Origin: Brevundimonas vesicularis
GTDB lineage: Bacteria > Pseudomonadota > Alphaproteobacteria > Caulobacterales > Caulobacteraceae
Assembly: GCF_027105095.1 (NCBI RefSeq)
Contig: NZ_CP114278.1
Location: forward strand, 2,950,501-3,014,500
Direction: 5' to 3'
Length of the DNA: 64,000 nt
Both the position numbers and the translations under genes were made by a program. The notes below the pieces were generated by a model. That model saw nothing but the letters and a program-made list of their open reading frames with translations. It was not told where the DNA came from and did no database searches. Position 1 is the first letter of the stretch. Every line of letters begins with the position of its first letter. This document shows positions 44,010 through 53,232 of this stretch, piece by piece.

Positions 44010-44447
44010 ATGACGACGACGCGCACCCTTCTGTTCGACAGCCCCTTTCTGCTGGGCTTCGACCACACCCGCGCCCTGATCGACCGCGCCGCCAAGGCCG
44101 CGGCCGAAAGCTATCCGCCCTACAATGTCGAACAGATCGGCGATGCGGGCGTCCGCATCAGCCTGGCCGTCGCCGGGTTCGCGCCCGAAGAACTGGCCAT
44201 CACCCTGGACGGCCGCCAGCTGACCATCGCCGGCAAGCGCGATGATGCCGGCAGGGGTGAACAGGCCTTTCTGCATCGCGGCATCGCGGCGCGCGGCTTC
44301 GTGCGCAACTTCGTCCTGGCCGACGGGCTGGAGGTCGAGGGCGCCCGGCTGGAGCATGGCCTGCTCCACGTCGACCTGATCCGGCCCGAGGCCGAGCGCC
44401 AGGTGCGGCGCATTCCCATTACGTCCGGGCCCATCACGACCGGGTGA
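44010..44447 (+). CDS. Small heat shock protein (Hsp20/alpha-crystallin)
   Basis: A 145-residue IbpA-like chaperone. YPPYNVEQIGDAGVRISLAVAGFAPEELAI is the typical start of the alpha-crystallin domain in the IbpA group, and the C-terminal tail carries the RRIPI (I-x-I) motif. ATG 44010 is preceded by AAGGA. It is followed 64 bp later by the DUF1150 gene, a conserved alphaproteobacterial pair. Confidence 0.93.
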   Translation: MTTTRTLLFDSPFLLGFDHTRALIDRAAKAAAESYPPYNVEQIGDAGVRISLAVAGFAPEELAITLDGRQLTIAGKRDDAGRGEQAFLHRGIAARGFVRNFVLADGLEVEGARLEHGLLHVDLIRPEAERQVRRIPITSGPITTG

Positions 44448-44511
44448 AAACCACAGCCATTCGAACCGCCCGGCGATCCGGGCGTTGTCAAATATGAAGG
44501 AGGCGGTCCTA

Positions 44512-44763
44512 ATGACGCCGATGACGATGACCAAGGAAGACTTTGCCGGACTGGGCGCCCCCGACCTCGTGTATGTGCGCGAGATCAAGGCTTCGGACCT
44601 GCTTGAAGAAGCGGTCGAGATCAAGGACGTGGATCTGAACCCCGGCCAGATGCTTTATGCCGTCCACAGCGCCGACGGTGAGCGTCTGGCGGTCATGATC
44701 GACCGCGACACCGCCTTCGCCGCCGCCGTGGCGCACGAGCTGGAGCCGGTTTCCGTTCACTGA
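44512..44763 (+). CDS. DUF1150 family protein
   Basis: An 83-residue acidic protein. The family features are FAGLGAPDLVYVREI and the C-terminal LYAVHSADGERLAVMIDRDTAFAAAVAHEL. It commonly follows Hsp20 in this class; no function is established. ATG 44512 is chosen because AAGGAGG lies at ideal spacing upstream; earlier in-frame ATGs fall before that site. Confidence 0.9.
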   Translation: MTPMTMTKEDFAGLGAPDLVYVREIKASDLLEEAVEIKDVDLNPGQMLYAVHSADGERLAVMIDRDTAFAAAVAHELEPVSVH

Positions 44764-44806
44764 TCTGAGGGATGGCGGCGCGCAGGCGCCGCCTTTCACC
44801 AAGCAA

Positions 44807-45274
44807 TCAAGCCGCCGTCGCGGCTGCGGCGTCCTTGACGAACAGGGCGCGGATCGCATCGATCGTGCGCGCCTGTCTCAGTTGCTCCCGCAGTTCGGGC
44901 GACCGCAGCGCGCGCGACACCGCCGCCAATGCCCTCAGATGCTCGGCGCCCGCCTTGGGCGGCGCGAAAAGGCCGACGATCAGATCGACCGGCCTGTCGT
45001 CCACCGCATCATAGGCCACAGGCGTATCCAGCCGCACGAACACCGCCGTCACCTTCTCGACCTCGGTGAGACGCGCGTGCGGCACCGCGACACCGGACCC
45101 CAGCCCGGTCGATCCCAGCGTCTCGCGTTCCATCAAGGCATCGAAGATCCGGGCTTCGTCCAGGCCCAGCGCATGCGACGCCGCCTCGGCCAGCGCGTGG
45201 AGCGCCTGTCGCTTGGACGACGCGCCGCTGCGCAGCACCACGCCCTTGGGCGCGAGCAGATCACCGATGTCCAT
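44807..45274 (-). CDS. ptsN: Nitrogen-regulatory PTS IIA protein
   Basis: A 155-residue EIIA-Ntr protein of the nitrogen phosphotransfer system. It has the phosphorylated His in GSGVAVPHARL (near residue 66) and the closing LRQARTIDAIRALF. It regulates potassium, stress and nitrogen functions in proteobacteria according to its phosphorylation state. It is the last gene of the lpt-rpoN-hpf-ptsN run, 78 bp after hpf. Confidence 0.94.
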   Translation of the reverse strand: MDIGDLLAPKGVVLRSGASSKRQALHALAEAASHALGLDEARIFDALMERETLGSTGLGSGVAVPHARLTEVEKVTAVFVRLDTPVAYDAVDDRPVDLIVGLFAPPKAGAEHLRALAAVSRALRSPELREQLRQARTIDAIRALFVKDAAAATAA

Positions 45275-45352
45275 TACACAACCTCGATACACGCAGCAGA
45301 CAACGGCGCGGCCGCCCGTTTAGAGACAACCGCGCCGAAGTCAAACTGAGGC

Positions 45353-45997
45353 TTAGTTCACCGAACCGTTGGACTTGGCGGTCCGTTCGGGATCGATCCA
45401 TCCCACATTGCCGTCCGGACGCCGATAGACGACCGCCAGACCGCCGTGGGCCGCGTTGCGGAACAGCACGACCGGATAGCCCGTCATGTCCAGCTCCAGC
45501 ACAGCCCGTCCGACCGTGATGGTGCGGATTTCGTGCTCGGTCTCGGCGATGACCATGCCCACCGGCGGCGGACCGTCGTTCTCGCTCGCGTCGCCGAAGA
45601 CATCGTCTTCCACGCTGTCGGGATCACGCAGCACGATGCTGCGTGCGACTTCGCGGGCGGCGTTTTCAGTCTTCTCGGGCGACAGACCCTTGGGCCCGAT
45701 GTGGTGGTCCTTGAGCCGGCGCTTATAGCGACGAACCCGCTTTTCGAGCCGATCCAGCGCCTCGGTGAAGGCCGAGTGGGCGTCGCCGCCCATGCCGGTC
45801 GTCACCAGGGTCTGGCCCGACGCGAGGCGGACCCAACAGTCCACCTTGAAGTTGTGGCCGTCCTTGGACACCACGACCTCGGCGTCTTCACCGCCTCGGG
45901 CGAAGTATTTTCCGACCCCGTCTTCGAGTTCCTGGGAGATGCGCGAGCCTAACGCTTCGCCGACATCCACTTGCTTGCCGCTGACTTGGACTTGCAT
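45353..45997 (-). CDS. hpf: Ribosome hibernation promoting factor, long form
   Basis: Binds idle ribosomes and promotes 100S dimers. The 214-residue protein has the N-terminal S30AE/RaiA domain (MQVQVSGKQVDVGEALGSRI through about residue 100) and the C-terminal dimerisation domain (MTGYPVVLFRNAAHGG...PDGNVGWIDP). A charged linker joins them. Placement after rpoN is conserved. Confidence 0.94.
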   Translation of the reverse strand: MQVQVSGKQVDVGEALGSRISQELEDGVGKYFARGGEDAEVVVSKDGHNFKVDCWVRLASGQTLVTTGMGGDAHSAFTEALDRLEKRVRRYKRRLKDHHIGPKGLSPEKTENAAREVARSIVLRDPDSVEDDVFGDASENDGPPPVGMVIAETEHEIRTITVGRAVLELDMTGYPVVLFRNAAHGGLAVVYRRPDGNVGWIDPERTAKSNGSVN

Positions 45998-46071
45998 GCC
46001 GATAGAACGCGCCCGACCCGATTTGGTGTCAATCCAGATCACCGATTTGTGGTCACGCTTGGCTGTGGATG

Positions 46072-47571
46072 TCAGCCGGTCTTCATCATTCGGCGGCGCT
46101 CGACCGAGGACGGAATCCTCAAGGCTTCCCGATATTTGGCCACCGTGCGGCGCGCGATGTCGATGCCCGTTTCCTTCAGGATTTCCACGATCCGGTCGTC
46201 GGACAAAACGTCACCCTCCAGCCCCTCGCTGTCGATCATGGATTTGATCTTGTGACGGACGGCTTCGGCCGAATGGGTCGATGCGCCATCCACCGACTGG
46301 ATGGCGGCGGTGAAGAAGAATTTCAGCTCGAACACGCCCCGCGGCGTGGCGATATATTTGTTCGAGGTGACGCGGCTGACCGTGGATTCGTGCATGCCGA
46401 TGGCGTCGGCGACGGTCTTCAGATTGAGCGGCCTCAGGAACTCGACGCCGAAGGCCAGGAATGCGTCCTGCTGGCGCACGATCTCGGACGACACCTTCAG
46501 AATGGTCTTGGCCCGCTGATCCAGCGACTTGACCAGCCAGTTGGCCTGGGCGGCGCAGTCGGCGACGAAGGTCTTTTCGGTGTCCGAGCGCGCGCCGGCC
46601 TGGACAAGGCCGTGATAGCGCTTGTCCACCAACAGGCGCGGCAGAGTGTCGGCGTTCAGCTCGACCCGCCAGCCGCCGGCGGGATCGGGCCGCACATGCA
46701 CATCGGGCACGACCGTTTGCGCCGGCTCGCCGCCGAACCCGGCGCCCGGACGCGGCGTCAGCGCCCGCAGTTCGGCGATCATGTCGGTCAAGTCTTCGCC
46801 ATCGACCTCGCAGACGCGGCGCAGGCCCGCCAGATCGCGCTTAGCCAACAGATCCAGATTGTCCAGCAGAGCCGCCATCGCCGGATCGAACCGGTTGCGC
46901 TCGATCAGTTGCAGCTTCAGGCATTCCGGCACCGACCGCGCCATGATCCCGGTCGGCTCGAAGCCGTGACAAACGCTCAGCACCGCCTCGATCCGCTCCA
47001 GCGGCACGCCCAGCCGGTCGGCGAATTCGGTCAGTTCTCCGCGCAGATAGCCGCCCTCGTCGGTCGCATCGATCAGGGTCAGGGCGATGCCGTGGTCGGC
47101 CGGCGTCAGGCCCGCGCTCGACGCCTGGGCCTGAAGATGCTCCCACAGTGTCAACTCGTGCGCGTCGGGCCGCTCGCCCTCGCCCTCGAACATCTGGCCA
47201 CCCTTGCCGGCGCTGGACCAGTCCGACAGCCCAGGCTGGGCTTCGTCAGTCATCCGGTCGCTGGTGCGCTCGCCCGGCGCGGCGTCGCCATAGACATCGT
47301 CCGAACCCGCATCCATGCCGGACACGGCCTCATGGCCGACCCCGTCGCCGAAAGACATTTCACCGTCCGCCGTCGCCTCGACGCGCTCGACCGGCTCGGG
47401 CGTCTCGCCCTCCGGCTCCTCGCGTTGCAGCAGCGGATTGCGCTCCAGCTCGGCCTCGACGAAGTCCTCGAGCTCGAGGTTCGACAGTTGCAGCAGCTTG
47501 ATCGCCTGCTGCAGCTGGGGCGTGATGACCAGCCCCTGCCCCTGCCTGACCTCTAACCTTTGCCCGATCAC
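46072..47571 (-). CDS. rpoN: RNA polymerase sigma-54 factor
   Basis: Sigma factor for -24/-12 promoters, which in Caulobacterales include flagellar genes. About 499 residues: the Gln/Leu-rich region I (GLVITPQLQQAIKLLQLSN), an acidic region II, the core-binding domain, the helix-turn-helix (HESTVSRVTSNKYIATPRGVFELK) and the RpoN box (ARRTVAKYREAL). A GTG at 47571 is the likely start; upstream sequence in frame is not conserved and runs into a repeat element. Confidence 0.95.
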   Translation of the reverse strand: MIGQRLEVRQGQGLVITPQLQQAIKLLQLSNLELEDFVEAELERNPLLQREEPEGETPEPVERVEATADGEMSFGDGVGHEAVSGMDAGSDDVYGDAAPGERTSDRMTDEAQPGLSDWSSAGKGGQMFEGEGERPDAHELTLWEHLQAQASSAGLTPADHGIALTLIDATDEGGYLRGELTEFADRLGVPLERIEAVLSVCHGFEPTGIMARSVPECLKLQLIERNRFDPAMAALLDNLDLLAKRDLAGLRRVCEVDGEDLTDMIAELRALTPRPGAGFGGEPAQTVVPDVHVRPDPAGGWRVELNADTLPRLLVDKRYHGLVQAGARSDTEKTFVADCAAQANWLVKSLDQRAKTILKVSSEIVRQQDAFLAFGVEFLRPLNLKTVADAIGMHESTVSRVTSNKYIATPRGVFELKFFFTAAIQSVDGASTHSAEAVRHKIKSMIDSEGLEGDVLSDDRIVEILKETGIDIARRTVAKYREALRIPSSVERRRMMKTG

Positions 47572-47664
47572 GTTCGAAATCTTCCCGCCCGGCCGCCGAG
47601 TGGCCCGGAACTTGCTGGGACAGAATGTCGCCGAACCGGTTAACGCGAGACGAACGCGCCTTTT

Positions 47665-47812
47665 GTCTCCTCCCCATTTCATGGGGAGGTGGCGCGGCGC
47701 TTCCTTCAAGCGCCGCGACGGAGGGGGTCTTCACCGCATCGCTAGCGTCGGTGAGACTTTCAAAGCCCCTCCACCGCTTCGCGGTCCCCCTCCCCACAAA
47801 TGGGGAGGAGAC
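47665..47812. repeat. 148-bp CTCCCC-type inverted-repeat element
   Basis: Terminal 15-bp perfect inverted repeats (GTCTCCTCCCCATTT / AAATGGGGAGGAGAC) enclose further complementary blocks, including a GGCGCTT...AAGCGCC hairpin. The segment CCTCCACCGCTTCGCGGTCCC closely matches the 56810 element. It sits between lptB and rpoN, ending eight bases from the lptB stop. Confidence 0.8.
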
Positions 47813-47820
47813 GAGGCGAC

Positions 47821-48612
47821 TTAGATGTAGTTTTCGCCGAGATACACCCGGCGCACTTCGGCGTCGTGGATCGCCTCGTCGGACGTGCCTTCGAACAGCA
47901 CCGCGCCGTTCGAGATGATCGACACCCGGTCGGTGATGTCCAGGGTCTCGCGCACATTGTGGTCGGTGATCAGCACGCCGATGCCCTGGCTGGCCAGATA
48001 GCGGATCACGGTGCGGATGTCGGCGATGGCCAGGGGGTCGATGCCGGCGAAGGGTTCGTCCAGCAGCATGAAGGACGGCCGCCCGGCCAGCGCCCGCGCG
48101 ATCTCCACCCGCCGGCGCTCGCCGCCCGACAGGGCCGTAGCCCGCGCATGGCGCAGATGGTCGATATGCAGTTCGTTCAGCAGCCGATCGGTCTCGGCAC
48201 GGATCTGGTCGCGCGGATAGTTCAGCTCGACCACCGCCTTGACGTTCTGCTCGACCGTCATGCCGCGAAAGATCGAGGCTTCCTGCGCCAGATAACCCAG
48301 GCCCATGCGGCTGCGCTGATACATCGGCTGGCCGGTGATGTTCTCGCCGTCCAACCAGATCGCGCCTGAATCCGGCGGGATCAGGCCGGTGATCATGTAG
48401 AAGCAGGTGGTCTTGCCGGCCCCGTTGGGACCCAGCAGACCCGCGACCTCGCCGCGCTGCACCGTCAACGACACGTCGCGCACCACCTGACGCTGGCCGA
48501 ACGACCGGGCCAGGTTCATCACCCGCAGGCCCTTTTCCGCAGGCGCGGGCGCCACGGCGGCCCGTTGCGGCCGCTCGTCCAGGTTCAGGGCTGACAGTTC
48601 CTTGCGCGCCAA
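47821..48612 (-). CDS. lptB: LPS export ABC transporter ATPase
   Basis: Powers lipopolysaccharide extraction from the inner membrane with LptFG and LptC. The 263-residue protein has Walker A GPNGAGKTT, the Q-loop, signature LSGGERRRVEIARAL and Walker B FMLLDEPFAGIDP. An extra N-terminal stretch of about 28 residues precedes the ABC domain. Follows lptA by 29 bp. Confidence 0.96.
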   Translation of the reverse strand: MARKELSALNLDERPQRAAVAPAPAEKGLRVMNLARSFGQRQVVRDVSLTVQRGEVAGLLGPNGAGKTTCFYMITGLIPPDSGAIWLDGENITGQPMYQRSRMGLGYLAQEASIFRGMTVEQNVKAVVELNYPRDQIRAETDRLLNELHIDHLRHARATALSGGERRRVEIARALAGRPSFMLLDEPFAGIDPLAIADIRTVIRYLASQGIGVLITDHNVRETLDITDRVSIISNGAVLFEGTSDEAIHDAEVRRVYLGENYI

Positions 48613-48641
48613 ATGCTCAGGTCCGTGACGGCCAGACGGCC

Positions 48642-49148
48642 TCAGTTCGAGTTGGGATAGAAGACGCCCTGCACGCGGCTTCCGGCGGCGCCGCGCGGCG
48701 CGCCGTCCATGCGGGCGGTCTCGGTGTTGATGTTGTAGACCAGGCGCGAGCCGGTCAGGACGTTCTTGCCCTGGGTCAGGATGACGTTGCCCGTCACCAC
48801 GATCTCGCCGTTGCCCAGGTTGTAGACGGCGCGGTCGCCGCGCATCGACTGGTCGGGCGTCACGAAATAGACCGTGCCGCTGGCCTCGGCGCGTTGCAGA
48901 TCGCCGCCCTCGCCGCTGACCAGGGTCAGGGTGTCGGCGCGGAAACGATTGCCGCCCTGCGTCGCCTCGGCCCGGCCGCGCAGGATGATGCGATTGGGGG
49001 CGTATTCGACCGAGTCCGCGCCGTAGGCGACGGGCTGATTTGTCGCCTGGGCCCCGGCGCGAGATTGTGCATCGACCAGGGCCGGCATGCCCACGACGGC
49101 GGCCGCCGCGACGACGGCCAGCGTCTTCGAAATCTTCGTCACGATCAT
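48642..49148 (-). CDS. lptA: LPS transport periplasmic protein
   Basis: A 168-residue OstA-domain protein forming the periplasmic LPS bridge. It has a signal peptide ending LVDAQ, and beta-jellyroll sequence such as VEYAPNRIILRGRAEATQGGNR and GNGEIVVTGNVILTQGKNVLTG. Overlaps lptC by four bases. Confidence 0.92.
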   Translation of the reverse strand: MIVTKISKTLAVVAAAAVVGMPALVDAQSRAGAQATNQPVAYGADSVEYAPNRIILRGRAEATQGGNRFRADTLTLVSGEGGDLQRAEASGTVYFVTPDQSMRGDRAVYNLGNGEIVVTGNVILTQGKNVLTGSRLVYNINTETARMDGAPRGAAGSRVQGVFYPNSN

Positions 49149-49804
49149 CCGCCTGATCCCTTGGGCGTCAGAACGCCCTTCACCTTGTTGTCGCCTGCGC
49201 CGTCGAACACGACGCGCTGTCCCTGATCGTAGATCGCATAGGACGATGCGTTGATGGTTCCAATAGGGCCGGAACCCTGAACGCCCTTTGAACCGGTGAC
49301 GTTTCCGGTCGAGGTGTCGACCACCGCCTCGGGCGTGGTCAGGACAAAGCCCGTCCCGCCGTCCGAAATGCGCACGTTCGGACCGATCGTCACCGTCTTG
49401 GCCTGCTCGTCATAGACGCCGCCGTCGGCGGTGAGTTCGGTGACCTTGCGTCCGCCCAGGTTCAGCTTCAGCGCCGGGCCGATCAGTTTGAACTTGCCGG
49501 TGTTCGGGTCGCGCACAGCGCCCTGCGCGCCGACGGTGAAAGCGCGGCCCTGCGCATCCTGGCCGTGAAACAGGGGGGCGTCCAGGCGGACCTCCTGGCT
49601 CTGGCTGGCCTTGCGCTCCACCCCCGACATGACGGTGCGGAACACGGTCCAGGTCAGGGCACCGCCCGCCAGCACCAGGATGACGATCGGCAGGACGCGG
49701 CGATACAGCTTGACCCGCCGCGAACGCGCACGCCAGCGCGCGCCGGCCAGGGCGACCCTGGCCTCGTCGGCCTCGATGCGGGACTGTTCGCCGTGTTCGG
49801 TCAA
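49145..49804 (-). CDS. lptC: LPS export protein LptC
   Basis: A 219-residue bitopic protein linking the LptBFG transporter to LptA. A cytoplasmic basic start is followed by one membrane helix (VLPIVILVLAGGALTWTVF, about residues 37-55) and the LptC jellyroll (FTVGAQGAVRDPNTGKFKLIGP, VTELTADGGVYDEQAKTVTI). First gene of the lptCAB group, 7 bp after the RNase D gene. Confidence 0.92.
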   Translation of the reverse strand: MTEHGEQSRIEADEARVALAGARWRARSRRVKLYRRVLPIVILVLAGGALTWTVFRTVMSGVERKASQSQEVRLDAPLFHGQDAQGRAFTVGAQGAVRDPNTGKFKLIGPALKLNLGGRKVTELTADGGVYDEQAKTVTIGPNVRISDGGTGFVLTTPEAVVDTSTGNVTGSKGVQGSGPIGTINASSYAIYDQGQRVVFDGAGDNKVKGVLTPKGSGG

Positions 49805-49811
49805 GCGCGCC

Positions 49812-50426
49812 TCAGCTGTGGGCGAAGATGTCGGTCTCGTCCCAGCCGGCCAGGTCGAGCGCCGACCGCGTCGGCAGGAAATCGAAACATTCAGCGGCCA
49901 AATCGGTTCGCCCTTCGCGCGCCAGCATCATGTCCAGCTTGGCCTTGGCCGCATGCAGATACAGGACATCCGACGCCGCATAGTCCAGCTGCGCCTGGCT
50001 CAGCGTCTCGGCGCCCCAGTCCGAGGACTGCTGCGCCTTGGACAGGTCCACGCCCACCGTCTCGCGCACCACGTCCTTCAGCCCGTGCCGGTCGGTATAG
50101 GTGCGCGCCAGCTTGGAGGCGATCTTGGTGCAATAGACCGGCCGCGTCTCGACTCCGAGGTGCAGCAGGAACATGCCGATGTCGAACCGGCCGAAGTGGA
50201 AGATCTTGGTCACCGCCGGATCGGTCAGCACCCGCTTCAGGTTCGGACAGTCATAGGCGGGCCGGTTCAGCCGCACGACATGGGCGTTTCCGTCGCCCGA
50301 CGACAGTTGCACCACGCACAGCGGATCGCGGCGGAAACGCAGGCCCATCGTCTCGGAATCGATGGCGACCTCGGACCCCAGGTCCAGATCGTCGGGCAGA
50401 TCGCCCTCATGCAGGTAAACGGTCAT
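49812..50426 (-). CDS. rnd: Ribonuclease D-type 3'-5' exonuclease
   Basis: A 204-residue DEDDy exonuclease. Exo I is AIDSETMGL, Exo II is FHFGRFDIGM and Exo III is YAASDVLYLHA. It lacks the HRDC domains of full-length RNase D, as is usual for the short alphaproteobacterial form. Probable role in tRNA or small RNA 3' processing. Heads the lptCAB-rpoN strand run. Confidence 0.93.
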   Translation of the reverse strand: MTVYLHEGDLPDDLDLGSEVAIDSETMGLRFRRDPLCVVQLSSGDGNAHVVRLNRPAYDCPNLKRVLTDPAVTKIFHFGRFDIGMFLLHLGVETRPVYCTKIASKLARTYTDRHGLKDVVRETVGVDLSKAQQSSDWGAETLSQAQLDYAASDVLYLHAAKAKLDMMLAREGRTDLAAECFDFLPTRSALDLAGWDETDIFAHS

Positions 50427-50497
50427 GCTCAGGCTCTTACACGGCGAACACGGCGCGCGAAACGGGCAAGCTTATTCACGAAACGGCCTCAAGCAGG

Positions 50498-50566
50498 AAT
50501 GCGCCGCGCGTATTCCGATAGGCCACAAAAAATGCCGCCGCGCGCATTTCGATAGGCCAAAACAAA
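50498..50566. repeat. Tandem imperfect 33-bp repeat
   Basis: Two adjacent near-copies, each starting AATGC-GCCGCGCG and containing TTCCGATAGGCCA or TTTCGATAGGCCA, lie at 50498-50530 and 50531-50566. They are between the rnd start and the tRNA-Leu terminator. No ORF is associated. Confidence 0.6.
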
Positions 50567-50598
50567 GAAAGCGCCGCACCGTTCGGTGCGACGCTTTC
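50557..50598 (-). terminator. Terminator of tRNA-Leu
   Basis: On the minus strand GAAAGCGtCGCACC pairs with GGTGCGgCGCTTTC around the loop GAAC and is followed by TTTGTTTT. It begins eight bases after the tRNA CCA end. Confidence 0.88.
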
Positions 50599-50605
50599 TG
50601 AAAGA

Positions 50606-50692
<87 letters not shown>

Positions 50693-50916
50693 CCCGTCGG
50701 CAGCGCCTTGCGGCGTTTCCATCGGGAAGGCGCGGACCTCTAAGGGAGGCTCCGGGCGGGGTCAACAAGGATTTTTCGCCTTTGTGAGATTTCTTGCGCG
50801 CGCGGCGCGCCAACCCTGGCCGCACATCATTTTCGATCCGCGTCCGGCGGCGACTTAATGGGCGCTAAGCCTGTTTTCTAACCCCGTCTTGAGGCCGGGT
50901 CGTCTAGAAGCGCCTC

Positions 50917-51777
50917 ATGGCGGACCCGTCTCTCAGCCCCTCTGCGCCAGAGCGCGTCGTCACGGAACGTCGCGCTCGGCCGCGCGCGCCGTTCCGCCAG
51001 AACCGCCGCGCTCACGAGCGGGTCACGATCCTGGGGCAACCGATGGATCTGGTGAAGCCGGAAGAGGTGCTGCACCACATCCAGCAGGCGGTGCGACAGG
51101 GGACAAAGAGCCTGATCGCCAATCACAATCTGCACAGCCTGTATCTGATGCAGAAGCGGCCTGAACTCGGCGCCTTCTACGACAAGGCCGATCTGATCGA
51201 GGTCGATTCGACACCGCTGCTGACCTTCTCGCGCGCCCTGGGCCTGCACAGTCGGTACTTTCACCGCTGCACGTATCTGGACTGGCGCGACCATTTCTGG
51301 AGCGTGGGGAACCGTCAGGGTTGGCGCGTCCTGTCCGTCGGCGGCGCGCCCGGCGTCGGCGACGAGGCGGCCCGCCGGCTGAAGCTCCGCTATCCGGACG
51401 CCGACATCGCCATCCACCACGGCTTCTTCGACGCCCGGCCCGGTTCGTCCGAGAACGCCGCCGTCCTGGATCGGATCACGGCCTTCCAGCCCCATATCCT
51501 ATTCGTCGGCATGGGGATGCCGCGCCAGGAGCTATGGATCGCCGACAATTTCGAGCGCCTGCCCGATTGCGTCATCCTGTCGGTCGGCGCCGCTTTCGAC
51601 TATGAGGCGGGGGTTCAAAGCGCGGCCCCGCGCTGGATGGGACGCGCCGGCGTCGAATGGGCCTATCGCCTGCTGCATGACCCCAAACGGCTGTTCGTCC
51701 GCTACTGCGTCGAGCCCTGGACGCTCCTTCCGCTGGCCCTGCGCGACATCCGCCAGGCCAGGCGTCGCCGCCACTGA
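50917..51777 (+). CDS. WecB/TagA/CpsF family glycosyltransferase
   Basis: A 286-residue GT26-type enzyme transferring a sugar to a lipid-linked acceptor in polysaccharide synthesis. Motifs are SLIANHNLHSLYLM, VLSVGGAPGVGDEAA, ILFVGMGMPRQELWI and VGAAFDYEAG. The N-terminal 35 residues are Arg-rich and not part of the fold. With the nearby export protein it suggests a capsule or holdfast-type polymer. Confidence 0.92.
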   Translation: MADPSLSPSAPERVVTERRARPRAPFRQNRRAHERVTILGQPMDLVKPEEVLHHIQQAVRQGTKSLIANHNLHSLYLMQKRPELGAFYDKADLIEVDSTPLLTFSRALGLHSRYFHRCTYLDWRDHFWSVGNRQGWRVLSVGGAPGVGDEAARRLKLRYPDADIAIHHGFFDARPGSSENAAVLDRITAFQPHILFVGMGMPRQELWIADNFERLPDCVILSVGAAFDYEAGVQSAAPRWMGRAGVEWAYRLLHDPKRLFVRYCVEPWTLLPLALRDIRQARRRRH

Positions 51778-51869
51778 TCACGTTATTCCTACTGTCAGAT
51801 AGATATTTATCGCCATGATCCCTCTGGCCCGGCGCGTGTTATCGACAGCGACGGAAACGGAAGACGGGG

Positions 51870-53207
51870 GTGCGCGTGCCGCAGCAGAATGGACCGCATG
51901 TCGCCATCGTCGGCGCGGGTTTCAGCGGTCTGCTGACCGCCGTCAATCTGCTCAAGGCCTCGCGCGACGTGCGCGTCACCCTGATCGAACGGCGCGGCGT
52001 TTTCGGTCCCGGCACCACCTACGACACCGGCAATCCCGGCCATCTGCTGAACGTCCGCCTGGACAATATGAGCGCCTTTCCCGACCAGCCCAGTCACCTC
52101 GCCGACTGGCTGGCCGAACAGCCGTCGTGGCGCGCCCAGGACGGCTTCATCACCCGCGGCGTCTATGGCGACTATCTTCAGGCCCTGCTGGACGAGGCGC
52201 TGGACGACGCCCCCGACCGCCTGACCCTGATCGGCGCCGAGGCGCAGTCCATCGATCGCCGGGACGACGGCTGGCGCATCGTGACCAGCGACGGAGAGGT
52301 TGCGGCCGATCAGGTCGTGCTGGCGCTGGGCAATCTGGAGCCCGCCTCGCCCCCTGGCGTCGAGGACGCGGTCCGCGCCTCCCCTGCCTATGTCGAAAAC
52401 CCCTGGCGGTTCGATCCCCAGACCGCGCGCGACGCCCGCAATGTCCTGCTGATCGGGTCGGGCCTGACGATGGTGGATGCGGCCATCACCCTGCGCCGGC
52501 CCGGACGCCGCCTGACCGCCCTGTCGCGTCACGGCCTTTTGCCCCGCGCCCACGCGACCGTTCCGCCCACGCCCTATGTCGGCGCCTTTTTGGGCAGCCC
52601 GGCCGAAATCCTGCGTCAGATCCGGACCGCGACGGCCGAGGCGGATTGGCGCGCCGTGTTCGACCGCCTGCGCCATTCCGCGCGCGACATCTGGCGTGGC
52701 TGGTCGCGGGTCGAGCGCAGCCGCTTCCTGCGCCATCTGCGCCCGCTTTGGGACGTGCATCGCCACCGCCTGTCGCCCGGCCCGGCGCGCGACATCCATT
52801 CCATGCTTGCCGGCGGCGAGCTGACGATCCTGGCCGGCAAGCTGACCGAGCTGAAGGCGACCGACGTCATCGAGGTCTCGTGGCGTCCGCGCGGAAAGAA
52901 GCGCGCCATCAAGGAACGGTTCGATCTGGTCGTGAACTGCACCGGGCCGCTGGGCGTGATCTCCAAGAGCACCGAACCGATGATCCGCGACATCCTGGAC
53001 AAGGGTTACGGTCGCCCCGATCCCCTAGGCCTGGGCCTGCAGGTCGATGACGAGGGCGGTCTGCTGGACGGCGCGGGCGCACCCGCGCGCGGTCTTCACG
53101 CCATCGGCCCCCTGACGCGCGGCGCCTTCTGGGAAATGACGGCCGTGCCCGACCTGCGCGGCCAGGCCCGCGATCTCGCCGCCCGTATCCTGTCGGACCG
53201 CTTGTAA
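51870..53207 (+). CDS. FAD/NAD(P)-binding oxidoreductase
   Basis: A 445-residue flavoprotein of the FAD-NAD(P)-binding (NAD_binding_9) group. It has the dinucleotide motif VAIVGAGFSGLLTAVNLL, GTTYDTGNPGHLLNVRLDNM, a second Rossmann motif NVLLIGSGLTMVDAAI, and VVNCTGPLGVISKS. Substrate unknown. GTG 51870 follows a purine-rich stretch; GTG 51876 is an alternative start. Confidence 0.86.
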   Translation: MRVPQQNGPHVAIVGAGFSGLLTAVNLLKASRDVRVTLIERRGVFGPGTTYDTGNPGHLLNVRLDNMSAFPDQPSHLADWLAEQPSWRAQDGFITRGVYGDYLQALLDEALDDAPDRLTLIGAEAQSIDRRDDGWRIVTSDGEVAADQVVLALGNLEPASPPGVEDAVRASPAYVENPWRFDPQTARDARNVLLIGSGLTMVDAAITLRRPGRRLTALSRHGLLPRAHATVPPTPYVGAFLGSPAEILRQIRTATAEADWRAVFDRLRHSARDIWRGWSRVERSRFLRHLRPLWDVHRHRLSPGPARDIHSMLAGGELTILAGKLTELKATDVIEVSWRPRGKKRAIKERFDLVVNCTGPLGVISKSTEPMIRDILDKGYGRPDPLGLGLQVDDEGGLLDGAGAPARGLHAIGPLTRGAFWEMTAVPDLRGQARDLAARILSDRL

Positions 53208-53232
53208 GTCCAATCGGAAATCAGCCTGGGGA

